Below, in pieces: positions 23,195 to 35,259 of a stretch of 64,000 bases of DNA (position 1 is its first letter; each line of letters starts with the position of its first letter). Both the position numbers and the translations under genes were made by a program. A model generated the notes under the pieces. The model was not told the origin of the DNA. It saw only the letters and a list, made by a program, of their open reading frames with translations, and searched no databases. Source of the DNA: Amaurobius ferox (taxonomy: Eukaryota; Arthropoda; Arachnida; Araneae; Amaurobiidae); NCBI GenBank assembly GCA_951213105.1, contig OX578150.1:19632022-19696021 (forward strand). The letters run 5' to 3'.

Positions 23195-24200
23195 CGTCTC
23201 ATTATTTAGTTTGACCACACCAGGAAAAAATGTTTTTAGCAGCCTTTAATCCTACTTCTTTGAATCAGGGTAACCCCTCCTGCAATTTCCACACTATATT
23301 TTTGATCGTTGAATTTTTCTAGCACTCTCTCATTCAATAAAAGTAGAAGTAACTCGTAATACGAGTAGTTTCATAGCCTTGAAAAGTCTTTAAAAAAAGA
23401 AAAAACAAGTAGAAAATAAATAATATAATAGAAAAAAGTAATAAAAATTATTTATAATAAAATAAAATTTAAATAGAATATATATATGTGTGTGTTTTCA
23501 ATATCAAAATCGAGCATAGACTAATTAAACTGTAAATTTCCGCATTAAGAAAATAAAGAGCTCTCATCATTCATCTGCCGCCACAAGGTCTGCTAAAATT
23601 CGCGCCGGATGTAAATATCACGTGGTGTACCCGGGAGTTTGTTGCGGTGACTAGGCGCTGGCGTAGTTTTCCATCGTGGCTAGTCTCCGCAACGCACTCG
23701 CGCCAAAATACCACGTGATAAAAAAGCCTGGCGCAAATTTCTGTGACAGAAGATGAATGACGACAGTTTTTTGTTTTATACGGAAATTTGCAGTTCAATT
23801 AGCCTAAGGCTCCTATATATACTATATAGGAGGTCTATGTAGGAGCCTTAAATTAGCCTATGCGCAATATTGATATTGAAAGCACACACACAGGCATATA
23901 TATATATAAATATCCTATTTAAATGTTATTTTATTATTAATAATTGTTATTGCTTTTTTCTATTATATTATTTCTTTATATATTTTCTATTTAAAGTCTT
24001 TTCAAGGCTATCAAACTACTAGTATTGCGAGTTACTTCTGCTTTTATTAGATGAGAAAGTGTCAAAAATATTGTACTATCAAGAACATAGTGCGATAATT
24101 GTAGAAGGGAATCGACCTTCATTCAAAGAAGAAGGATTAAAGGCCGCTTAAAAACATTTTTCTGGAGTGGTCAAACTAAAGTATGAGACGTAAAAACTAC
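23195..24200. repeat. 1-kb imperfect palindrome centred near 23,667
   Basis: The left arm 23195-23654 and the right arm 23680-24200 are reverse complements with small gaps. Pairs include tttttacgtctcat with its complement near 24185, tgtttttagcagcctttaatcc with ggattaaaggccgcttaaaaaca, and GTTGCGGTGACTAG (23641-23654) with CTAGTCTCCGCAAC (23680-23693), leaving a 25-bp spacer. The arms are two head-to-head copies of the foldback-family end. The right arm has an extra small hairpin (TAAGGCTCCTA ... TAGGAGCCTTA, about 23805-23850) that is absent from the others. Confidence 0.87.
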
Positions 24201-26003
24201 CCTCTTACATTCCCCTATGGGCGCCCATGACAAAGCACAAATAGAACATACTTGCCATGGGCGCCCATAGGGATGTTGAACATCACAAATATCAAACTAA
24301 TGAATACTTACTGTACATCTCGTTCGTGAGATTGTCCCCGGTGGAAAAAGTTCTATCGACGTCCTTGCCATGGGCGCCCATAGGGAAGCGTAAGGGAGCA
24401 CTTGCCTTCCCGTGAACATCAAGGTCCCAAATGTAGGTGTCAAGCTAGTAGATATTGTGCCGAAAGCCCAGACCACCCGACTCGTCCGAGGACTTAGAGC
24501 AGCTGTTTGGATGGCCGGAGTAGATATTGGGCGTCTCATCCTTGTGTATGCTCTTGGAAGAAAGTCTATGGACGTCCTTGTCATGGGAGCCCATAAAAAT
24601 TTTGAAAGCCACAAACGTATGCATCAATGTTATCGATATTGTACGTCTCGTCCTTGAGTTCGCCCCTGCTTTAATAAGTTCTATGGCCACCTTTGCTATG
24701 AGCGCTCATAGCAAGAGTACCCATATAACTTTTACAGGCAGAAAACTTAAGGGTGGGACATATAACATCGACTAGCTTGATATCCACATCTGTGAACTTG
24801 AACATCGACGGGATAGCAAGTTCCCCCTCAAGATGCCATGGGCGCCCATGGCAAGAGCGCGTATAGAACTTATTCCAGCGGGAGCACATTCAAGGGCGAC
24901 AATATCTACTAGCTTGACACTCTGTAAGCAACACCTTTCTTTCAACAGAAATAGGCGTCAACAGAAATTTTTCCAAGGAGAGTATACTGAAAGTTAAGTA
25001 GTACACACAAATCTACCTTGAATGTTCACAGTAGGGGAAGTGGCCCCTTGTTCTCCCCTACGGGCACCTATGGTGAGGGTGCCAATAGAACTATTACCAG
25101 CGGGATAAACACAAGGATGTGACGTACAGTATTGATTAGATTAATATCTATATTCGAATATTGTTAATATTATTATATTAATATTGATACATGTTATTGT
25201 CCCCTATGGACGCCCATGGCATGTGTGCAATGTTTCGACCTTTTATGTCACGGAGACTTTTGGAGGGTCTTGAGATACCTATTTACCACCCCAGGGGAAA
25301 TCGAAACTTCGGCACCTCTAAGTTCTGTCCCGAGGTACAGCAAGGAGTCCTTGCAATGGGCACCCATAGGGGAGGCTAAGGAGAAATTTATACGCTCTCC
25401 TGGACATTCAAGGTCTCAAATGCAGGTACAAAGGCAGTCGATATTTTACGTATCATCCTTGAGTTTGCGCTCCTGGAAAGTGCTACATAGGCGCCCATAG
25501 TGGAGGGCATGAAGTATATATGCCCTCCCATAGACGTTCAAGATTAGACATGTTAGTTAATCGATATTGAAGGCCTCAACCTTCAGTTTATCCAGCATGA
25601 AAAAATTTCTATAGGCGTCCATAGGAGAGGGAAAGGGGTGCACTTGCTCTCCCCTGTGACATTCAAGGTCATAAATGTAGATTTCAAGTTAATCGATATT
25701 GGAGGTATCATCATATAGTCTGCACCCCTAGACAAAATATTTCTATTTGCGCTTTGCCATGGGCGCCCATAGGGGAGCCAACAACATAATAAAGTTCACT
25801 TGTAACTTTTACAATAAAAGCAGGAGTAACGCCTAACACTAGCAGTTTGATAGCCTTGAAAAGACTATAAATAGAAAAAAAATTAGAAAATAAATAATAT
25901 GATAGAAAAAAGTAATAAAAATATTAATAATAAAATAAAATTTAAATAGATTATATATATTATATACATATATATGTATATTATATATATATACATATAT
26001 ATA

Positions 26004-26062
<59 letters not shown>

Positions 26063-26296
26063 GTATATACATGTGTGTGTGTGTGTTTTCAATATCAAAA
26101 TCGAACGTATAGACGAATTGAACTGTAAATTTCCACATGCAGAATCCAAAGAACTTTTATCATTCATCTGCGGCCACATATCTACATGATGTCACACAAA
26201 AAGACAAAAAGAAAACAAACAAACAGGGAAACTAAATCTGTCGCGCCTGACGTGGTTATGCCGTGTTATTTTGGCGGAGTTTGTTGCGGAGACTAG
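23680..26296. mobile_element. Foldback-family element with 14-bp termini
   Basis: CTAGTCTCCGCAAC at 23680-23693 and GTTGCGGAGACTAG at 26283-26296 are exact inverses. Similarity continues inward (cgccaaaata-ccacg, then ttgatattgaaa, tagaaaaaagtaataa and tagtttgatagccttgaaaag blocks). The interior consists of palindrome-cored units in minus orientation (24240-24700) then plus (24720-25150) then minus again (25330-25790). It has no coding capacity, so it would need enzymes in trans. No target duplication was recognised. Confidence 0.7.
25953..26065. repeat. (TA)n microsatellite inside the foldback arm
   Basis: Long interrupted TA runs followed by a short TG run (tgtgtgtgtgtgtttt). Shorter versions of the same microsatellite sit at the equivalent place of the other arms (23480-23500 and 23880-23910), so it expanded within the element. 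Confidence 0.9.
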
Positions 26297-27093
26297 ACGC
26301 TCGTGTTTGGTTCTAAACGAAAAACAAACAGTTAACATGTGCGGGGATGATTAATATGTATTGTTGACATATAAGGTAAGTTTTTAATATAATACATTTC
26401 TGTGCTATGTGAATATAGTACATTGTATAACGTTTTGCACTTCAAATTTTGTTGACGAAATTTCCAGTATTGTAATGAAACTTTACATATGATTTGCATT
26501 GTATATTTTAACAAGTAATCGTTGTCTAGGCGTAACATAGCCTTTGTTTACAAACTCTTTTTCTTCCGACTCATTTGTAGGGTAGATGCAGATCATATTT
26601 TATAATTTACTGGGTACCCCCTCATTCACTCTTTTAAATTATTTTATTCAGCTAAAAAAAAAAACTTTAAAAGGTATTATGCATAGTATCTTTTGTGTTA
26701 GAATATATATTTAAATCGAGATTCGCCAAAGTGGGCTCAATTCGTAAAACCCATCCTGCTTATTTCGGTTGGTTTTACGAGTGGGTCTACTTAAAAAATT
26801 CCTTTTAGGGCGCTACGCGTTTTTTTCCCAAGATGTCTTTGCTATCAATGTATTGTAGCAGTGGCATACCGTGAGTTTTTGTCAGGAGGGGGCAAAGGTG
26901 GAGAATTGCGCCGCTCCTTCCCTTCTTCCCTTACCAGATTACGAACTCGAGCTTGTGCGCGTATGCTCGCACGCACACACACATATAAATTATTAATCTA
27001 GGAGCTATTGAAATTTCTAGATTTATTGAACAGCTTTGATTTGAACAGACATTAGCACAAGATTTTCCATTATTAAATAATTTCTTAAGAGAT

Positions 27094-28509
27094 CATATCC
27101 TACAAATGAACCTTTCGAGTTTTCACGATTGTAAAGGTATCAATAACTTTCTCAGCATTGATTTTCTCGAATGTTTCCCCTTCAATACTCAACAATGCCA
27201 AGTCCCTCAAGCGTTATTGTCCCATTGATGATCTCAAATAAGACATAATCAATTTCAGTTTGCTGAAGGATCTTTCACAACTAGCAATTGGTTGGTGGTA
27301 GGGGAAGGAGGGTACGGTCCCTGTAGATGCCTCCCCCACTGGGTTCCGGTCTAAATTGGGTGGCACTTCCCGACCGTCCAAACAGTTACCTTACACCTTT
27401 CTGGTAGGTCGGACGGTCTGGGTTTCAACAACAACAACTAGCAATTGATACTGAAATTGTGAGCTGAATTTGTAAAGCAGTCTGGAGATTAGGGTACACT
27501 TCATCTCCATATGAGGTAATGAAATTCAGCATTTCATATGGATGTATCGGCTCAATCACATTGCTCTCATTTCGATTTTTTTTAACAGCATTGCACAATC
27601 TAAAGTTTCTTGATGCAGCTCCATTCCATCAAAATCATTTTTGCAAATTAACATACATTGTCTTTCCAATTCCTTATCCATATTGGGACTACCTAAGAAG
27701 TTTCTGAATATTCAAGAGAAATCCAAATCGAGTGTCAAGCTCATGCAATCGTTGGAAATGCTCTGTGATTTCCGCTCCATTGCAGTCAGAGATGCTCCAT
27801 AGGATTCACCCATTTCCTATTTGACTGATAAGCTAGCATCTCTTGCTTGTTCACCCGGCATCATTGTGTCACGTTTTACTCTTTTTCTGAACTGGAAGTC
27901 TCTAAGAGCAATACAACTTCTTTTTCTTTTGCAAACTGATTCATCACACAGATTTTCACGATTCTCAGTAATATGTTGTTCAAGAGAGTTTATGCCAGCT
28001 GTCAATTCTCTGAAATTTATTTTAGGATCCTGCAATCTCTTTTGGACTCTATTCATCAAAGACAAAATTGAGCTCCAAAACGGGAGAAATGTCAAAAAAG
28101 TGAATCTCAAAATGTTTGACAGAAGCTGATCTACATCCTTTCTCGTTTTCTCTGGGTCTCGTATAATGGGTTCAGTCAGGTCAGAATGAAAGTCCAGTAG
28201 GTCTATATCTTTATTCGATAAAACAGTAGGATGCAATGTTTGAACCCTTTTTGATATCGCCACTGTGTGCTTTTAGCAGGAGGAATTGGCATATCATTGA
28301 CAGCTACCTCAGAGACTTCTACAAGCTCCATAGTGCTTGCAGTAGTAGATTCAACTGATTCGGTATTAGCTCCAAGTTTTCCAACTGTGTTTGGGACCAT
28401 TCCCTTTTTGTTTGACCATCAATTGACTGGATTTCCCGATTTCTATTGCAGCACTTTTTCTCCATTTGCGGCCAGTGACTCCAGATTCTTTTCTACTGCC
28501 GCTGCTCAT
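27094..28509 (-). pseudogene. ZMYM1/DUF4371-like hAT transposase, many lesions
   Basis: Possible start ATG at 28509 (MSSGSSRKESGVTGRKWRKS). After several frame breaks, 27817-28263 gives a longer clean part, with FWSSILSLMNRVQKRLQDP and INSLEQHITENRENLCDE followed by a KRKRS patch: the helical insertion typical of ZMYM1-type hATs. Further on, a damaged LHELDTRFGFLLNIQKLL and ETLDCAMLLKKIEMRAM are readable. The C-terminal hAT signature SCERSFSKLKLIMSYLRSSM and LRDLALLSIEGE lies at about 27130-27285, separated by a SINE. The gene is dead. The hAT deletion derivative at 2179-3076 belongs to a related family. Confidence 0.82.
27291..27435 (+). mobile_element. tRNA-SINE (family 1), 5'-truncated, with 12-bp target duplication
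   Basis: Begins inside the SINE body (gttggtggtaggggaagg) and ends with the (CAA)n tail after ctgggtttcaacaac. The direct repeat aactagcaattg at 27279-27290 and 27436-27447 is exact. It interrupts the hAT transposase just beside the conserved SCERSF motif. The tRNA head is missing, so this copy could not be transcribed from its own promoter. Confidence 0.93.
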
Positions 28510-28914
28510 TATTCAATATTCACATCAAACCACTTTTTAACTTTACCGTTATAGATGAGCATAAATAAATTAATAATAATTTACAATACCCATACTTGCA
28601 GTAAATGAGTAAAATTAATCACACACTCATTTACTAATTATTAATGTTTAATTTATGTTAGTTTCTTTTCTCATTCTGCGCCCCCTAAATGCTTGACGCC
28701 CGGAGCAACTGCACTCCCCCCCCCCAAGTTGCTTCCACGAGCATTTAACGCCATCTAGGAGACAAATACATTCAAATTAAAACGTTCCACGTAGAAACAC
28801 CAATACATGCCAGTCGTCCTTTAGGGTAAAATTACCTCCGGCCCGTGGGCATGCCATTCATTCTTGAATGCAAGTTCGCAGCTGGCACCTGGGCGTGCCG
28901 TTCGTCGCGAAAGG

Positions 28915-29140
28915 GTTAAATGTTCAGGGGAGGGTAAACGACCCTCTTACGCTTCCCTATAAGTGCCCATGGCAAAGCGCAAATGGAACATACTTGCCAT
29001 GGATACCCATAGGGATATTGAACATCACGAATATCAGAGTAATGAATACTACTTACTGTACGTCTCGTTCCTGAGATTGCCCCTACTGGTGACGTCCTTG
29101 CCATGGGCGCCTATAGGGAAGCGTAAGGAAGCACTTGCAT
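28915..29140. repeat. Detached fragment of the foldback-family satellite
   Basis: Matches 24200-24420: agggtaaacgaccctcttacg, agcgcaaatggaacatacttgccatgg, atattgaacatcacgaatatca, gtcctt-gccatgggcgcc and gaagcgtaagg follow in the same order. It lies about 2.6 kb outside the main complex and keeps three cores of the palindrome. Confidence 0.82.
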
Positions 29141-31321
29141 TCTACTTGTACTTTAGGGGTGCATCACACCAAAATATTCGATTTTGCAAAATAAATGAGT
29201 CTTTTTTTAAAAACAATAAAACTTGCTATCTGGTATACAGGTCAATCGTTCAAGAAAAATTGGATTTTTGATAGAAGTTTATTTTTTAAGTCTTTATACC
29301 AAAACATTCGAAATGTTAAATTAGAGATTAGAGACTTGAAATTTAATGCATAGGTCAATTGTTCGATAAAACCTCTGGAAAAAATCAATTCTCCCCCCCC
29401 CCCCCCCTGAAAATCTTTATTTAAAGGGTTGCTCCGCACCAAAATATGAAATGACAGTAAAATGTACTTTGTGGCAAGGCAGACTTAAAAATTAGTTCAA
29501 GGGTAGCTCATTAGATAGGAAGAAAGTGTACAATTTCAGTTTTCTAATATTGACTACTTAAGAGTAGCCACACACTAAATTGGACTATTAGCTGAATATA
29601 TTACCCTCTTACCCCCGTCCCCTGGGCATAGGCATGCACACAAGTTAAAAATTAAGAAGACAATTCAGATACAAACTTAAAATTTAGCACAAGTGATATA
29701 GACAGTTTGATGAAGTTGATGAGTTTCTTCTAATTATATAATGGTCAGGATATGTGTGTTGTGACAGCGTTGATTTTCAATGGGTATTAGCTAATATGTT
29801 TCGAAATACATAATTTGACCTTATAGCCAATTTTCTCAGAATTTCTGTAGTATATTATTCCTATTTTGTCCCTTTTTTAATACTTTAAAGCATTTTCTTT
29901 TCTTTTTTTATATTGCCTTTTTTTATTTTAATCTTAAACTTTTAAAATATTGTCTTCATATTTTAATATTGTCTTTTTGTTCCAATTTTTAATAAATAAC
30001 TAAACAGTAGTAAGATTTGAAATTAAAAAAAAAAAAGATATAAAATAGCTTTTTTCATCGTATTGTGTAAAATTTTAACCCTAAGATAATGCACTAAAAT
30101 ATTATGATACTGTATCAAATTTCAGATTTAAAAAAAAAAACCTTTTAATGATAAAAATTGCTAGAAATTTTAGAGTGATTTGAAATCAGGTTTTTTTAAT
30201 TTATTTATTTTTGATTTAAATCATTTTTGATATTTAATAAATGTCTACAAATGTAAGTGAATAAATTTAAATATATAGTAAGTGTAATAAGTAAAGAACA
30301 TTTCATTTTTAAATGTTCAGTTATATGAGAAACACAAGGAAAACTACATTGAATTGAATTTATTTTTTTAATATCTAGCTTTAAATTTATGCATAAATTT
30401 TGAAATAACTCAATTCTCTAAATATTCAACAAAAGCTGTAAAATTATAAATTACATAATTAAAAAACTAAATAAAAAAATCATTAACAAAATGTAATGCA
30501 TTTTCTTTTTAGCTATATCAAATTTAAACCCTTATTTTTCCTATAAAAAGAATGAGACTTAGCAGTTTTTTTATTTTATATTAAGAAACATTTAAAAAAA
30601 CCTTTCAACTAGTAGTGCCTTTTTTTGTATAAGCTGTTTTATTTCTGCCTGTTTTTCCAGAATTTTTCAATTCTTCACTTCACTTCATGCTTTTAAAATG
30701 TGTAAAAAACAATTTTGGATATTTTGTAATCTACATTCTTTATTCAATAACTGTAAAGTTTCATGACTATAGCTATATACAAAGGTAAATTAAAATACGT
30801 TAATATCATTAATTTAATAGCATTGTTTTTCATCAAAGTTGCTATTATGGCATCTCAACCAAATTTTAAACTCATGTATTCTTGAAACTAAAGTGAGTAG
30901 GAAGTTCATATTTTCAGGATTTTCATAGTTTTATTTGATAAACTTTTATGCCAATTTTTGTTAAAATTTGAGTTCTTCAGGGTGAGCAAGAGCAATCACA
31001 GCAATCAAGGCAAGAATTTGAGAAAATAGTGTAGCTGCACATATGCTGCTGTAAAATGATCATTTAATATAGAAAAAGTTTTAACTTTTAAATATCACAG
31101 CACTTCTTCCTCATATTAGAGTATGTTTAAGACAAATTGGATGTGTTTTTGCCATTGCTGGTGCATTTACCTATCTGGAAAAGAGAGAAGTTTTTTTTAC
31201 TCCGAAACTAGTTGATACATTTAATCAACTTTTTATGCTGTTCTTAAATGAAATAAATTGCAAATTCATTTAGACAGAAGTTGAGTGAATTTATATGCCC
31301 TCCTTTTTTTTTTTTTTGTAG
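29141..31321. other. AT-rich stretch upstream of the first recognised exon
   Basis: No coding seen. The phrase accaaaatat recurs near 29169 and 29438 after gtgcatcac and gctccgc, suggesting a diverged internal repeat. There is a run of C at about 29392-29406. Because the exon at 31322 has a strong acceptor, part of this may be intron of the same host gene. Confidence 0.4.
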
Positions 31322-31546
31322 AAAACATTCTTATTACTTCTAGTTCCAAGGATGACTGAGCTGTTACAGAATGTTCAAGAAGTTTATAAAAAGTGGGAAT
31401 CCAAATCAACTCCCAATCGTGGTAGACTGAAATTTAATTCATACCGTAATAGAGGTAGTGGTAGAAGACAAAATTATGAAAATGATAATGGTTATTATAT
31501 GAGGTCATCACCTCAAAATTACAGAAGAGGTCCAAGACACATGATA
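31322..31546 (+). CDS. Host gene, exon a (R/N/Y-rich segment)
   Basis: Acceptor: a long T tract then gtag at 31318-31321. Donor: gtaagt at 31547. The exon is 225 nt and open throughout in phase 0: 10 codons, then ATG at 31352 in an acceptable context (A at -3), then 64 more. It may be an internal exon or the first coding exon. It encodes MTELLQNVQEVYKKWESKS followed by a basic, low-complexity R/G/N/Y-rich stretch with RNRGSGRRQN and QNYRRGPRHM. Such RG-rich tails often bind RNA, but I do not recognise the family. It joins the exon at 41844 in phase 0. Confidence 0.65.
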
Positions 31547-32955
31547 GTAAGTTTCATTATCCTTACATATATATATTTTAAAACCTCAATATTTTATAAA
31601 TAAGTTTTGTATATAATATGCTTTCAGTTATATAATAAGAATAGATATATTTTTAGAATACCAATCTTTGAAGAAAGTTCTATAAATTTGAGAAGTGTTG
31701 TGTTTATAAAAGTTAAATTTTTTATCGCATCAATTGTTTATAGATTGTTGCATCCAATAGTAAGTAGCAATTTACTAGTTAAAAATTTTAAAAGAAAAGC
31801 ACTGTAGCAAAGATTGCCAGTAACCTTTCTGGGTTTGTTTGTGCCTAGTGCATTATTGAAAAATATAAACCGTATAATAACATTCTAGCCTAGCAGAAAT
31901 TTGCATGCCGCTGCCTCTGATCACTTCATGTTGGATTTAATTAACCAGGGTGATCAGAGAAACAGTTTAGCATCAGTGACTTTAATTTGTTTGATGACCA
32001 TTGAGATAGAAGGTCCCAAAGAAGAGATCATTAACCCTTTATAAGCAGTTATGAGATGGTATAACAAATAAAATAAGAAATCTAGAGCAGAAGCCATATC
32101 CCAGGTAGTTTATATGATCGAGAAAATTAAAGTTCATATTTTAGCTCTATACTAATAGAATGTGGTGGTAAATCACACTAGATACTTTTGTAGCTATACT
32201 CCTGACATAACAAATCCAGTTTTAAACTTATCTTAATCACAATTCACTTTTTTTCTAGCAGTTCACATTGGCTATGGTAGTGTCACAACATCAAATTTCT
32301 GCTACACAAAAAATATTTTTGCTACTAGTATTTTTGAGCACTATCAAAATTTACTACTGATTTAAAAACAATGCTCTGGCTACAGTATGTCAATGTGCAG
32401 TGACCTTAATTCCTTGAATAAAATAAATATAAAATCTGAAACAGCTTGAAAAGAATTAAGTTTGTTCATTGATTTTAAAATTTTACAAATGAAGGTACAA
32501 AGAAATAAACTTTATCAAAATTAACATTCTTTTCAAAAATTGTTAAAATTAGTCAAGTCATTGACTGCAATGAAAAATGGTGAATGAGTTAAATTAAAAA
32601 AAAAAAAAAAATTCCTCAAACTGTGTGGTTTCACTATTTAATTTGTCTCTTATTTTCTAGACAGTGAATCTTGCTTCTTTTTTCCAATTCATTTTTATCT
32701 AATTACTTAAATTAAAAAAGTAAATGTCTTAATTTTGTTTCTGGTTTTATTGTTAAATTTTTCAGTACATATAAGAGATCATAAAAAATATTAATATAAC
32801 TCTATATTAAGCCCTTCATATGATAAAGGGTATAAATTTATGTAAAATATTCCCTGCTATCCACTCATCTGCAATGCTTCTGCTTTTAATGTTCCCTGTT
32901 CACATGCAGACCATACCAATACCCTCTATATTCAAGGCCGCCACACCCATCCCGT

Positions 32956-33251
32956 TACGGGCGTGGTAGCCCATTGGTTAGCACGCTGGAGTTGCACTCG
33001 GTAGGCCCGGGTTCGATTCCAGCCACTGCCAAAACTGCCGCCGTGTTCATGCGGAGTACGATCACGTTAAACATGTGGATCCGAAAGTCCTTCCGAGAGG
33101 TTGGTGGTAGGGGAAAGAGGGTACGGTCCCTGTGGATGCCTCTCCCACTGGGTTCCGGTCTAAATTGGGTGGCACTTCCCGACTGTCCAAACAGTTACCT
33201 TACACCTTTCTGGTAGGTCGGGCTGTCTGGGTTTCAACAATATCAACAACA
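32956..33251 (+). mobile_element. tRNA-derived SINE (family 1), full length, with 13-bp target duplication
   Basis: The direct repeat acacccatcccgt lies at 32943-32955 and 33252-33264. The head has a pol III A-box TAGCCCATTGG (32967-32977) and a perfect B-box GGTTCGATTCC (33010-33020). The body and the CAA-type tail are as in the other two copies. Being full length with both promoter boxes, it is the best reference copy in this window. It sits 39 bp inside the left end of the P-like transposon. Confidence 0.95.
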
Positions 33252-33321
33252 ACACCCATCCCGTAATGGCCGACACCGTAGTCCAACGCAATACGAATTT
33301 GTACTGAAATTATTTTGGGCC

Positions 33322-33358
<37 letters not shown>

Positions 33359-34111
33359 AATGTTCCAGCAGGATGAGGATTTTTTTTTCTTTAAAATAAA
33401 TCTGCTTTAATTTAAATTAGAATTTGTTGACACAAATAAGATTCTTTCTTTCTTTTTTTATGTGTGATTTGGAATGAAAGAATAATCTTAATACAACCAC
33501 TTTATAATTTAATAAGTTACTAAAAATATTTATAACTTTGTATTATATAGAATATTAATATTTAGTGCATAAAAATTCATTGTAATCATAACCTGTTACT
33601 TTACATGTTGCTTTATATATTCATATTTATTATGAAGTATTAAAACTAAACATAGAAACTAAAAGTGAAATTAAGAATCAAATCCTTACTGAAGATTAAT
33701 TTAAATTCATTTGAAATAAATTAAAATTTACATGATTAAAAAGTATCAGGATGTAAAGGCCGTATCTATCCTGACACAATTTAAAGAAGTATATAGATTG
33801 TACTATAAAGTATATAGTAAAATAGATTGAAGTATATAGTAAAATTGTACTTTAATTACTAAGGATTGCATACTTCATTAATATATAATTAATATTGGTC
33901 TATTACTTAATTTTAATTTATTCGATCACAAGTGGTTAGCATTCTAAAATCAGACTTACCCTCCAAGATAGCTGAAAATCAAACATAATTATAATTAATT
34001 AATTCCAAAAGGCCTGGAGTCAAAAGAAGAGGCAGGTGTGGATCCAAAATAACATTTATTATATATATATATATATTTATATGCATTGAGAAGTGAAAAT
34101 CTATCCATTTA

Positions 34112-35259
34112 GGTAAAACCGGATAATAGACCCCCACTTATTTTTCTAAGTACAAAATTGCGCCAAGTTGGCGCGTTTGTCCGTGTTTTGAAATTGACTC
34201 CTCTCAACTGAAGTGACGTATTTTCCCATGTTTTGAAATAGTCTCCTCCTACCAAAATGTATTCTATAATTTTATGAACTGGAATTTTGTTAAATGATAT
34301 TGCAATTGAATATAAATAAAAGTGAATAATACTCATAAAAATATTACAAAATACAATTTTTGTGCATTTTAAAAATATTGTGTAATGGCAGAATTATAAA
34401 AATATCGCATAATGGCAGATTGTACTTTAACTTAATTTAAGGAAAACGATACTTAGAAAAGAGATTGTACTTGAACAAAATTTAAGAAAAAACGGTACTT
34501 AGAAAAAAGTTTGTACTTTAACTAAATTCAAGAGAAACCGATACTTAGAAAAAAGTTTGTACTTTAACCAAATTCAAGAGAAAACGATACTTAGGAAAAA
34601 GTTTGTACTTTAACTAAATTCAAGAGAAAACGATACTTAGAAAAATGTTTGTACTTTAACAAAAATCAAGAAAATAACGATACTTTAAAATTAAGAAACC
34701 CATTTTAAAAACACGGAAAAATACAAAAGACAATTTCAAAACACGGGATGAACAAAGAAAAGAACTAACCTTTATGTAACGGATATCCATATTTCTAATT
34801 ACATCCACACCGGAACACATTTTCTTACACGTACATTCAACACTGCAGCACGTTTTCTTGAACATACATGTACATTTAACACCGGAACCTGCATATTTAT
34901 TGAAAATTTGCGTAAAATGTTAATGTCCATGAATTACGAGGAATGTTTTAAATATGTATTCCAAAAAGTTTGTACGTGTTTAAATCTTTGCAAATCGATC
35001 GAAAAAGATCTGTAAAAACAAGAGTCAATGAATTCGATCGAAAAAGGTCTGATGAAATACACAGAAGACTATTACTGCCTATTAAAATGCAGATTCCCAA
35101 ACAGCCGAGCTTTGATTGGATGTCAGTGGGTTACCAGAAGCCGTGGGCTACCAGAATTGGCGAAGTATACGAAATGAAATTGCAACCCGATGAATCGCGC
35201 CAACTTGGCACGGGATCGTACTTTGAAAAATGAGTGGGGGCCTATTTTCCGGTTCAACC
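34112..35259. mobile_element. Non-autonomous 8-bp-TSD element (hAT- or P-type MITE)
   Basis: The inverted ends GGTAAAACCGGATAATAGAC (34112) and the complement of GGCCTATTTTCCGGTTCAACC (ending 35259) align for about 60 bp, including the inner part cgccaagttggcgcg. The direct repeat tccattta flanks it at 34104-34111 and 35260-35267. It has no transposase and carries the 46-bp tandem array. It lies inside the P-like transposon, so it is younger than that insertion. Confidence 0.9.
34419..34690 (+). repeat. Minisatellite, about six copies of a 45-46-bp unit
   Basis: Each unit has the form tttgtactttaactaaattc, aagagaaaacgatactta, then gaaaaaa. Copies start near 34419, 34465, 34511, 34557, 34603 and 34649. 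The outer units are more diverged than the inner ones. The whole array lies in the MITE at 34112-35259. Confidence 0.93.

Larger units (their letters stand above)
13320..26296. mobile_element. Foldback-like complex with inverted arms
   Basis: The plus strand from about 13320 (gtttctttttgtctttttg, then a stretch ending near 13620 with ttactcctgctt) is the reverse complement of 25823-26215. Further in, 15027-15495 is the reverse complement of about 25066-25500. Tandem arrays of a palindrome-cored repeat fill both arms. A third and fourth copy of the terminal block form a head-to-head palindrome at 23195-24200. This resembles foldback elements, whose long inverted ends are made of subrepeats. 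No transposase linked to it is visible. The interior is occupied by a decayed LINE. Assignment to a foldback class is inference. Confidence 0.55.
26868..28735 (-). mobile_element. Decayed hAT (ZMYM1-like) element
   Basis: Approximate limits. A CAGTGGCATACC-type end with a G-run lies near 26868, and a GC-rich, C-run end near 28680-28735. Inside are pieces of a ZMYM1-like transposase on the minus strand. I could not find a clean 8-bp target duplication, so the limits are uncertain. Confidence 0.6.

Noticed and set aside
34970..35233. Plus-strand ORF of 87 codons
   Set aside because: It ends inside the terminal repeat of the MITE and has no conserved motif.
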